This document shows, one piece after another, positions 22,541-33,700 of a stretch of 64,000 nucleotides of DNA. The stretch's first letter is position 1, and each line of letters begins with the position of its first letter. The stretch comes from Ancistrus triradiatus (taxonomy: Eukaryota; Chordata; Actinopteri; Siluriformes; Loricariidae). The notes under the pieces are model-generated. The model saw only the letters and a list, made by a program, of their open reading frames with translations. It was not told where the DNA came from and did no database searches. The translations under genes and the position numbers were made by a program. The stretch is taken from NCBI GenBank assembly GCA_025084515.1, contig JAJAGP010000179.1, positions 248,001 through 312,000 on the forward strand, given 5' to 3'.

Positions 22541-23249
22541 ACAAAACCCGAATTGATCATTGAGTGTTGATGTGCGTTAAAGACAAAATTGTTCAGAATG
22601 CATATTCAATCAACGTTTTACTTCTAAACCTATGACTAGCAAACTAATACATGTTTTTATTAAAACATTAACTTTTAATAGTTTTTAAAAAAAAATTTCA
22701 AGCTTTGAGGCACTGTTTGACACATTAATTCGTTGCATCTAATGCAGCCCTGATGCATTTAATGACGCTCTTGTTGACCGTGCTAAGTTTATCAAAAATA
22801 TTCGATACATTTTTTAGTCATCAGTAACGACTGTGTTCTCATCAACTCACATTCCATACCTGGTGAACCTGCAAACTATAGGGAGTGGACGTGTCGGCAC
22901 GAACCCGGGTCTCTGGCTCTGTGAGGTGACCGTGGTAAAAACCGCACCACCCAGACTAGTTTCTATTTAGGATACATAAATATTACTGATTTGCAAATAA
23001 TTCCTGGTGTGTCACAGCTTTCCAACAGGGAATACTAATCTCTGGAAAAGTTACGAAGTATGGCACATGCTAGCACTTTGGCTTGTTCTTAATCTAAGAT
23101 TTATAACTTGGACTCCCTTGGAGTGCAATGATGAGCAAAGACATTTGAGATTATTTTATCTGTTATTAGAATTCTTAAGACCTCAGATGTTGATTGGATG
23201 GAAGTTAAACTGCGCATACCTGTACTTAGAGTCGGCACCACAGGCACAG
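22541..23249. other. Intergenic DNA, nothing recognised
   Basis: No exon, RNA gene or clear repeat. The region lies between two copies of a 26-bp direct repeat (cagcaccctctgctggacaa and the following aacccg) at 22526 and 23248. Confidence 0.4.
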
Positions 23250-23262
23250 CACCCTCTGCTGG
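23250..23262 (-). promoter_or_regulatory. CTCF-like motif (second copy)
   Basis: Same 13-mer as 22528-22540, embedded in the shared 26-bp string. Occupancy is unknown. Confidence 0.35.
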
Positions 23263-25150
23263 ACAAAACCCGCACTTCATTAATCAGACTTCTCCGGTTA
23301 ATCCCAAAGGGGTTTATTCACAAAATAGATGCATAACAAAAAATACAGCAGCACATGTTCATATAAAAGGGCTCTTTGTATGTGAAAAATAACTTTTTAG
23401 AGAACATAGTCAAGCTGCGCTGCATTGCTCTATTCTAGTGCAACATGTTAACCAAAGCCACACAGGCACAAGATCAACACAGACCTCAACGAAGTCTGCT
23501 CGCAATTAGCATATACAACGAAAAAAGAACGAACAAACCAAACAAACATAAGAAAATCCGAGTGCAAATCTAATTTTGTACTGACCAAAGGCAACTCTGA
23601 CAAGTAGTAAAGCCTAATCTTAAATTGAAAGTTTATCAAAAACAAAATATTTCTTTCTTTCTTTTCATTCAAATGATTTCAGTCATTTTGTGGCACACAA
23701 TATTTCTCTGAATCATTCTTTAGTAGGTACTTAGTGCAACATGGATCCATGTTCAGTTTAGGACACTTGATTGACATTTAAACAGGATTTCATTATTAAT
23801 CTGGACAGGATTAACACGTACCAACCAAGTGTAGATGCACAAGTGCCGCTCAGTTACGTGCATCCTATATTATTATATAGGGTCAGTCCCACCAGAGCGT
23901 GTAAACCTTATCGGGGCTCAATGTCAAGGCCAACGTGAATGTTTTCCGTTTTCTCCCACAGATATACGATTATCTTAACGTTAGAGTGCTTTGGGGGAAA
24001 CGAACACGTCCAAAAGGAAATCAGGAGCAACGAAATCAAGACATGTATTACGATTATTACTGTTATTATTATACCATAAACACCTTTTTTTGTGTTTAAG
24101 ACCAGAGAGCGTACATGTATCTCAAGATGACAAAAGTGTTTCAGCGATTTCTCCAAAGAAAACGAGTAGGTACTATGCGCCACTTTTTCTAGACACTCGC
24201 GTCTATTTCCGAACATTTCATTTTCAGTGCTGTTTCTCAGTTTTCTAGTTTTAGTCTAGAACCAGGCTTGACAGAGAGAGACACAGGAAGAGAAAGAGAG
24301 AGAGAAACAAGTGCACAAAAGTAAAGAATTTACCTGAGGATAGAAAGACGCCATGACAACTAAGATCGCCATAGTCTCCTTACACAGTTCAAAAAAAAAA
24401 AAAAAAAAAACATAAAAAAATAACTTAAATTATAAATACAATTTCACGGGTAGGTTCTGGAATTAGTCGAACTACCCCGAAAACGGAAAGAAAGCTGAGA
24501 TTATTGGTAACAATTACGCGTTTATAGCTAATTTGAGCCACATAAAAGCAGACCAAGACTATCTATGTCCGAATACTGCTTTCACACATGCTGGTCGACT
24601 TCCTAAGGGGTACTTTCTCATCTCGAGCTCCCAAACACAGAGCAATATCTACTTCCAAACTCTACCTCTCAACCACTGGATTCGGATTTAGCTGCTAGTC
24701 CGTCTATGACACGAGTCTGATAGCTGGTTCGCATGGGGGTACGGATATAAACTGCCAGGGAAAGCGATATGACTGCATAGTTCAAAGCAAACAGAGCCTA
24801 GGCTCACTCGGGAATCACTAAGTATACATTGTGCTTGCTACAAGGGCACCGGGGCGGCCACTACTCATAACCACTTGGTCCAAGTCGACAAGGGTGCATT
24901 GAGAACAGTATTAAAACCCATGGTACGTCTTCCTACGCAGCAGAAGTGGATGCACATGCACTCACCCATCACTCTTGTTAGGCGCACCTCCGTGGTTCTA
25001 CACGCACTGTCCATTTAATGAGTTCCACCACTTACCTAGAGACTGTAGTCCAGCTGTTTCTCTACATGGAGCAGAACCGGGTACCCGTTAAAAACATACA
25101 ATTTCGATTCCACTTCCGATTCATGCCACCATGAGTGCAAACACGTCTGT
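23263..25150. other. Intergenic DNA, nothing recognised
   Basis: Low-complexity patches only: an AGAGAG tract at 24276-24305 and a poly-A run at 24391-24410. Reading frames in this stretch (for example 23007-23336 and 23908-24216) have no protein signature. Confidence 0.45.
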
Positions 25151-25154
25151 AATC

Positions 25155-25855
25155 AGGCCATCTTAAGGAACCGGTGCGTCACGTAATACCGCACGTCGTG
25201 ACGTAGTTTTGTTTTGATTAGCCTACATTCCGCGACCGCATTAGCCAAAGATGAAGGCTCAAAAGCGCCCAAAAGTTTAGCCTCCACTTTGAGAAAAAAC
25301 AAAAGGCTAAATGCAATGTGTGTGTAAATTCATCTGTTGTACAAGAGGTCGCACCTTCAGCATGGTAAAACATCTAAGGCACCAGCTCCCCCTTGAGCTT
25401 CAGCAGTGTACCGTGTTCGACCGACTGCAGCGAAAAAAGGCTTCACGTGGTTTAATATCCTAAAGCAACAACTGTAGAAGCACTAAACTACTAAAGTGCT
25501 TTCTACTGATGAAATAACGAACCTGTGATGCAAAAGTCATTTTTACATTAAGCTCCCCCCCCCCCCTCCTCCCACTGAAGTAAACACAGTGATTACTTTC
25601 CCTTTGGACCCCATGTTTGTCATTTCAGGAGTAGTGAGCAAGTGTGAGCAGTAGTAACAGAGGAATTTGGTGTTTCTAGGTCACTGTTTTAGCACACCAA
25701 GCCACGTTATGCTTATAACTTACAATAGTTTTAAATGGGGAAGGAAAAAACCTTAACTTTTGAACTCAACAGAACAGATATATAAACAAAACAGATATTC
25801 CTTATAGGCTACCTAACATTTGGCACTTTTTTCCACCATTTTGGATTTGATAAGA
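25155..25855. mobile_element. Dispersed repeat, hAT-like, copy 1
   Basis: Shares an ordered set of phrases with 42500-43115: ggtgcgtcacgt, gttttgtttt, gaccgactgc, cctaaagcaa, a gatgaa/gatgag..cctgtg block, and cacttttttccaccattttgga. Near 25345-25400 the + strand reads a short 'MVKHLRHQLPLELQQ' scrap, reminiscent of the BED-finger region of hAT transposases. A poly-C run is at 25553-25566. Confidence 0.5.
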
Positions 25856-25879
25856 ACAGGAATCGACAAAATCCAAACG

Positions 25880-26340
25880 AAACCCAACTTAGTGTTGTGC
25901 TGAATGGATCAGACAGCAGTGCTGCTGGAGCTTTTAAACACCCCAGTGTCATCGCTGGACTGAAAAATGTCCGGCCACCAACATCCTGTGAGCAATGAAG
26001 AAGGATTAGAGGATGACTAACGCGAACTGTGCAGCAACGGAAACTCCAGCAGCACTGTTTTTTCTGATCCACTCATGCCAGCACACTACCAACACACTGA
26101 CACGTCACCACCAAGTCGGTGCCAGTGCAGTGCTGAGAATGATCCACCACCCAAATAATTCCTGCTCTGTGCTGGTCCTGACCCCTAGAGAACAACAAAG
26201 TATGTAGAGAAACAGATGGACTACAATCTGTAATCCTAGAACTACAAAGTGCTTCTATATGGTGAACACAACTGATAAAATGGACAATGAGGGTAGACAC
26301 ATGGAGGTGTACCTAATAAGGAGATCGGTGAGTGTACGTC
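25880..26340. mobile_element. Dispersed fish DNA-repeat, longest copy
   Basis: Contains aacagcagtgctgctggag-type and ctccagcagcactgtttttt in inverted arrangement, followed by gctgagaatgatccaccacc, gctggtcctgac and agaaacagatggactac. The central part recurs at 31145-31350 and 32722-33045. It ends with cctaataag..gtgagtgtac. No transposase is visible; probably a non-autonomous DNA element. Confidence 0.65.
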
Positions 26341-26950
26341 AGTCCTGGATTTTCCTCGCCTGTGCTAGCGCTAGTCACGATTGTACACATCAGCGAGTCT
26401 CACGACTTGATTCGGACCAGTGTTCAACACTACTTCTATAAGCCACGTAACCCTAGACATCATTACATGATCGGAAAACGATGACCGGACCAAACTCGGC
26501 GAGTCACCTAGACTAGTTCCATTGTCTTTGATTAGAAGCTTGGCATTTCAGCGTTCGAGACCTTGTCATACGCAGCGAGCAACAAGAGGGGGAGAACACA
26601 AAAAGTCGGCTAATGAAGCAGAAAACAAAAAAACAAACCAAAAAAAGAAGCAGCATGGATAGGGATATGACAGAAATAAATACATGTTAACAGAAGCTTA
26701 AGAGGAGCTACACCTAAGATTACCTTTAGACGCGTCTGCAATAAATAGACCTGTGTTTAGTCTGGTTCAGCCATGCTTCGTTTCTGGGATAACATTGAAC
26801 AAACCGATCGGGGAGACAAAACTATTTCGCCAAATGCGAAAAACAAAAACAAATCTTAAACGTAGCTCCTGTAAGTGCTGCTTTTTGGATTACACAAACG
26901 GAAAAAGAGAATTTGACACGTCACTTCACAAAGTTTTGTCGGCGCCGGAT
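26341..26950. other. Intergenic / jade1 3' flank
   Basis: Immediately downstream of the jade1 stop codon on the - strand, so this should contain the jade1 3' UTR. I see no canonical AATAAA on the - strand between 26300 and 26950, so the cleavage site cannot be placed. Confidence 0.4.
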
Positions 26951-27792
26951 TTAGGAGGCGAGAACGCCGCGCCGTAACACCTCCGAGCCGTAGCGCTGTG
27001 CCACCGGGTCGTGACTCCGGAGCCGCTGCGTGTGGCATCTCTTCTTCTGCTCCGACTGGCTATGCTCCGTCTCCGAAACGAGATCGCGGCTCTCCGTGCC
27101 CGTCCGTAACCGAGTCCTGATTGGCGGAGAGGCGGGGGTTTGGCTCGCGTCGAGGGCTCTGACAGGATGAGCGTGGCTGAAGTCCCTCCCCTCCGCCTCG
27201 TGCTCGCCGTCCGCTCCTTTGCCGTCGCTCCGTTTCGGGATGCGGAAGCTCCCCCAGTTTTTAATGTTGGCCATCTTTTCAGACGCCGGCTTTCCCTGAT
27301 GCTGGCTCGTACTCGTTCTCCTGAGAGAACCGTTGTACAGCGTAACAGAGTTTTTCATTTCCGACGCTTTGCCATCGGACGCCGCCATGCCGTTATGAGC
27401 CGCGATATTGTTCTGCGCCGTTTGGTCGGCCGCCTTCGAGCCCGCGCTGTGTTTCTCCGAGGTGTGCTCCCAGATCCTGCTCCTCCTCCTCTTCCTTCGC
27501 TCTCCTGTCGGGCGCGCCGGCTCGTTGCCCCCGCAGCTGGCTCTCGGCGACTCGTCCGAGCCGGACAGCTTGCTCAGGAGGACAGGGTCCGTCTTGGACG
27601 CCTTGGGCGACTCGCCTCCCTCGCTGTGACCTCGCCTGGACGTCCCGTGCTGCGACGCGCTCTTCCTCTGTGAGAGCTCGGTGGTGCTGTTCTGGGCCAT
27701 GTGACCTCTCAGGGGCTGGAGGGAAGTCGACGCGGAGGGGGCGGCCCGGAAATAGAACATGGCCTCCTCCAGTTGCCTGGTGGAAGATACGC
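26951..27792 (-). CDS. jade1: jade1 coding exon 10 (C-terminal tail)
   Basis: The acceptor chosen is tatttgtatttaag|GCGTATC at 27792, since it alone restores frame and gives SG-VSSTRQLEEAMFYF, resembling the human SGVPSS..SLENMLLF join. The second AG (ccaccag at 27777/27776) would break frame. The tail is disordered and rich in Ser, Arg, Glu and Gln. It includes SVTLYNGSLRR and NIKNWGSFRIPKR and ends EVLRRGVLAS at stop 26951-26953. The GC-rich exon produces long antisense reading frames that are not genes. Confidence 0.9.
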
Positions 27793-30700
27793 CTTAAATA
27801 CAAATACATAAAAGGAGGAACGTGAGGGTGGTGATGGGATGCAGTCAGACAGATAAAGAGCAATAGTGAGAATGGAAACGAGGCGGCCCCGTGTTGAGAG
27901 TCAGTAAAGATAACCGACGATTTAAACCATCCAACCATTTTTATGGTCATTTTAACTCCAGATACAGGTACTGCCTGTTGTACGATGGCCCAACTTTTGA
28001 CTTATTTCGAATTCACAACAGGAGCCTGATAATACACACGAAGACACATTCTTTAAAAACCAAACTCTGAAATGCACCCGGTGCATCTTAATGCAGTCGC
28101 TTTTTTGGACACCAGAGGGCGCAATTTTATGTCATGCCTCCATACACATTTAAAACTCCCTACTTTTTAACTGCAATACTGCAAATGTTCATTTCAGAGC
28201 ATCCCTAACTTTGAATTGTTATTCTTCAGAAATGATAAAGGAATGTTTTCACTTGATCATTTAATACAGGCTGAAGCTACAATACAGAATTTTATTTACA
28301 ATTTCAAAGCTCTGTTTCTAGTCAGTTATTTTAATTGCAGGACACTAAAGGTTTTTTGCTTCAGTCAAAATCAGATTTAATTCTTCAGCACTTTTTTACA
28401 ATGGAGCATTGTCTCAAAGCAGCTTCACAAATATTTAGCCCCATAGCCCTAACTGAAAAACTCCCTAAGGGTTATAAGGAAGAAACCTTGGTAGGATCAA
28501 GACTCAAAAAGGGACCAAGAATTAAACTAATCTACCTAAATTATAAGGATATAGTAACAGTTTAAATAAACTATTATCCTAACTATATACATTTAAAAAC
28601 TTCTTGGTCCTCCCAAGGTTTCTTCCTTATAACATTTAGAGGACTTTTCCTTATATTACAAATAATTATAAATATATATATTACATTACAGATATGATTA
28701 ATTACAGCATGGCTTTATCTTGATTGGATCTTTGAAGCTGGCTTTTCGTCTAGACAGTAGTCCCTGATTTACGATGGGGATACGTCCCAACAAATGCGTC
28801 CTAAGCTGGATTTATCATAAACCGAGGAGTTTAATATATACTGTATATATAGCACAGGGTACCTTAATGTTTACATGCTTTACATTATGAATGTGTAAGC
28901 AGTGAGTGTGGCTGAAATAGCAGAGCTCCATAATAGGAAGGACTGGGGTTTCCACAAACTTTTGTCTATGTACTGTATAATATATACAGACAGTCAATAA
29001 TATGCAAGTTTAATTAGCTTAAGAATGTTTGGATGGAAACCTCCATAAAAATCAGAACACATTACAAATCAGCAGTATTTCCTCCAGTGCACTAGGGGGC
29101 TTACCAGAGAGTCTTCCTTGCTCCAGCAGCCTGACATGATGATGAAATATCTGCTCCTGCACCCGACACACCGAGCGTTTGATCTTCTCCCGACGGGTCA
29201 CCATGTACGTCAGGTTCCGTACCTGCACACAATCGGACGTGAGCACGTTTATTTACATATTTCCCTTACACAGTCTGAGGCAGGGATGAGCGATTATGGA
29301 AATGATGTGCTTGTGTCATCGGGAGGGGAAACGGATCGCTTTAGTACATCTAAAGCACTGACCGACCTCAACAAACACACACACACACACACAAGGACTT
29401 TCTGTAAGATCCTGTTGGCCTGTGTGTATTGGACAGACTTTGGTTAGTTTTCCACAATACTGCCCGGCAAGTGCATGTGTCTTAAAATAAACCCAAAATG
29501 TTGCCTGCTGTCTCAGTGTGTTTCTTCTAGGGCTAGATACTAAAATATAAATAACAATTACAGTGGTACCTCGGTTCTCGTCTTTAATTAGTTCCAGAAG
29601 GCTTGTCGAGAACCGAAACCGACGAGTACCAAGCAATTTTTTCCCATAAGGAATAATGTAAAGTGAATGAATCCGTTCCAGACCCCCAGAAAATCCACCC
29701 TGTATAAGGCATTATCTGCATTAATGGGGTTGTATTGTAACTAGGCCTGTAACGATGCATCGTGAATCTACACGAAAACAGAATAAGACAGTCACACAGA
29801 TTAAGTCAGTCAAACACACAAAGACTTTGTACTTAAAGACTACTATTAGACTGATATAATAAATAGAAATACTGAATATAAGAAATATTGTAAAGAGATA
29901 CTGCACTGATAGAATAGGGCATTTTGTTTACAATTTTATACCTAATGTTTCTAGTCATTTTTTTATAGGAAGGGACTACTGTTTTATTGTTAAGCTTATA
30001 CAAGAGAATATGCATTGTTTTCATTGTTTATACTACAGAAATAAAAAAGGAACGTTTTTGGTCAAATCAATAATGGTGAGAAAATCGAAGCGTGAGCAGA
30101 GTGTACCGTTACACCCCAAATGTAATAAGTAATGATAAGCAAGATAATGTCTGAAACACCCACATAAACCTACAGTTGGCCAAAATCATTAACACAGAGC
30201 TTATTTTAAGTGTTAAAAACTAGTCCACTTGAAGAAACACTAATTTTCAAAACAGGCAATGCACTATCAGCTTTTAAACACTTTAAACCTTTAACCACAC
30301 CTTACGTGTCCATGCACAACACAGACTGAAACGTTTTTTCAACCTGTACTTAATATGAATTAGGGCTTGCTCAGGGACCCTAGTGTGGCAGTTGTGATAG
30401 AATTCAAAGTAACACAGAGCCTTTAAGCACCGAGCGACCACTTTCCCATAGGCCACTGAAGGGGACAAAGGAGATCACAGGATAGGTCTCAAGCTCTAGG
30501 GGCTCCTGCCTGCATCCTTTCCTCAGGTCTTTGGTGACTTTACTAGATCAGTGATCAGCTCAACCACCTGGGGTGTCAACTGGAATCACGATATTTGGCA
30601 TTCAGAACTCGCTTCGGAGCAGTGCCAGCACCAATAATGCTCTGTCTCGCTCACACTGTTCCTGGATAAAGCCAGATGGTGATATTAATACAGTCCAGAG

Positions 30701-33700
30701 AGGCACTCGGGTCACATTTACATTTGCATTTACATTTACAGCATTTAGCAGACGCCCTTATCCAGAGCGACTTACAATTGGTACAATTTTACAATCCAAG
30801 CAATTGTGGGTTAAGGGTCTTGCTCAAGGACCCAACAATGGCAGCTTGGCAGAGGCAGGATTTGACAGAGGCAGTACCTTAACCACTAGGCCACAGTCAC
30901 TCAAGGCTGTCTCACATTTCAAGGATTCAACACTCTTACATTCCCTTTCCTTTAAAAAAATGTTGACGCCAAGGTTCACCAAGTGTTTTGTAGGGGTGTA
31001 ATGATGCACTCTGCTCATGATCCATGTCACAATACTGCGCTCACGATAATACTTTCATTTTTTTTTATTTCTGAAGTAATGCAAAACAATGCACACTTTC
31101 TTGTAATTGTTTTTAAACAAAAAAACGTCAGTCCCCTGACTTTACATCCACTCATACCAGCACAACACACCACACACTAACACACCACCACCACACCAGT
31201 GCCCCTGTGGTGCTGAGAATGATCCACCACCCAAATAGGACCTGATCTGTGCTGGTCCTGAGCATTAGAGAACAGAGGAAAGGGGATGAACAAAGAATGC
31301 AGAGAAACAGACGGACTACAGTCTGTAATTGTAGAACTACAAAGTCCAGTGGCCATTAAAACATAAAGAATAAACAGAAAATATAGAATGCCTAAGACTT
31401 TCGCACAGTACTATACAGTAGATGTCACACATTTTCTACAAGCAGTAGAACCAGAATTTAGTTTCCTACAGCCCCTCATATCTCCAGGCACCTATGCCCA
31501 AAACATGTGTCCAAAACCACAAATGACATTCAATTACCACAGCTTTTGATATACAGTGGAACCTCGGACATTGGAACTTAATTCTGTACAGAAGGCCATT
31601 CGATCTTAAACGTATCCATAAGAAGTAATGTAAATGGGATTAATCCCTACCCCCAAATTTTTTTTAACGCCTATATTTGTGTGTAATTACTGCTTACAAG
31701 CATGAATAAAACAAAGGAATGTAATATAATAGTAATAATCAATATAGACATGAAATTTATAGCCACTCAGGTGAACTCAGTTTTGGAACATCTTATCACT
31801 GGGACAGCGGCATACCCGTCAACAGATATAATATATATACACACAATATAATAATAAAATATACATAATGTGCCCATGATACAAAGGGTACAAAGGGTAT
31901 AAGGTCAGCATGGCCCAGAGTGAGGACTGTGAAGGAAAATACCCAAACGTATCGAAAAAATGGTCGACCAACTAAAGTGACAGAATTAAAGCATGATGGT
32001 ACTTCAGTTTGTAACAACTGCCATTCTGGTGGATGCAGCCGACTTGCGTGTCTAGGAACGTTCTCAATTGGGCGCAGTGTACGAAGGGTATTTCCAGGTG
32101 ACCCCTCACACCAAAATGTTGTCTCGGGACTGCCTTCACCGTCCCTGTTTGGGCTCCACAGTATCGTGACCACCAGCACTCGATGCAAAGCAAATCCTCA
32201 AGATGGATCTGAGAATGCTCCTATATTCTGACAACGAGCTGATAGCTGGAACATTACCCCTCTCCTTTTACACGAGCACGTCTTCCTTTCAACACTTTCA
32301 CCGACGACGCTGAAATGATTAATAAAAATCCCCCCGGGCTTCGACTCGTTATCTCTAACCGTGTGCTTGTATTCATGCTGTGACTCAAAAGTTTCGCAAC
32401 GCAGCATGTCACGATGGAAAACAGCCTGAAGTTTCGTGCTGCCCCAGTCTGACTTCACTTACAACTTGTTGGAACAGAACGCATCGCTTATAAAGCATCC
32501 AAACACGAGAGCAGCTAAAAGGCTATATGGGCTAATGCAGCAGGAACGCGGCTTGGAACAAGCAAGCAGAGCGTCTCCAGTTAAGTCTCCAACAGCTAGG
32601 TGTTTGACAACTTTCTGTTTGATCTCTAAAACTTTGGACAACGTTTGCGCAGCACTAAAATGTCCCTTAAAGTCAGTTGCTTATTAGCCAATAAAGATAA
32701 CCAGGCTGCACTGAACATACACTCCAGCAGCACTGTTGTGTCTGATCCAATCGTACGAGCACAGCACACACTGACACACCACCACCACATCAGTGTCACT
32801 GCAATGCTGAGAATGATCCACCACCCAAATAGTACCTGATCTGTGCTGGTCCTGTGGGGGTCCTGACCGAGTAAAGTGGACTAACAAAGGACGCAGAGCA
32901 ACAAATGGACTACAGTCTGTAATTGCAGAACAGCAAAGTGCTCCTAGAGCAAGTGTAGAAACAAGGGCTGGCCATAATGCCCTGATAGGAGTGTGTATAA
33001 ACATGTTACACAAAGATGGAACTGGATTTGCATGGACGCACAATTATCATAACCACATGACGTTCAGGAAACTCTTACTGCCCATGAAATTAGATCAATA
33101 CTACAACACTCTTCACTCTCCCTAAATTATTGGCTGCTAATCAAAACCATTTAGTGACTGTAGACCATTAACGAGTCTCTGTTAAGCTCTGGCTATAGCT
33201 TTCGAGTGGCTCACTACATGTCGGTGGGGTGAAATATCATTGAAATAGTCTATTGTGGATGAAAAAATAGGAGAAATGAGTGTAATACGGTTGCTATGCA
33301 ATCCAAAAGAGAGGTTAATGGACTGAGTCATTTAAACAGGATCTATAAACCTAGCCAAATTACCCTCAGGGGGTTCAAATGCGCCTTTATGAGCGACCAT
33401 CAGACAAATATTAGCTATGCTTAGGTGGCTGCATTTTATACTGTGCCGATCATAGAAGAGTAATAAACTATGGTACCTGGGAATGTGTACCGCCAAACCA
33501 AAGCTTTGTTTTGCCCCTAGGATGGCCTAATCTGGTGGGTATGGGGAGTACATGTTGAAAACTGAAAGACTTCCAGCGCTTTGCACACGTCGATTGATTT
33601 TGTGGTGGCCTACCACAATATCACCATTGACCGCCATGTATTGATTTTCTTTTTTTTTATTTATTTAATCTTATTTACTCGTAGCACTGAATCACTCAAC

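Noticed and set aside
27140..27673. 177-aa + strand open frame
   Set aside because: It is antisense to the GC-rich last coding exon of jade1; composition (Arg/Pro/Leu-rich) is typical of a shadow frame.
27393..27950. 185-aa - strand open frame overlapping jade1 exon 10
   Set aside because: It is the wrong frame of the same exon and crosses its acceptor; the jade1 frame has the conserved FRIPKR and terminal VLAS motifs.
29105..29222. JADE2 or JADE3 identity for the PHD gene
   Set aside because: RNLTYMVTRREKIKRSVC, CQSPDGEDGNEMVFCDKC and the KNWG-FRIPK tail fit JADE1 better than the JADE2 or JADE3 sequences I remember.
31796..32240. Overlapping open frames of 103-130 aa on both strands
   Set aside because: No recognisable family, no supported splice sites, located inside a jade1 intron full of repeats.
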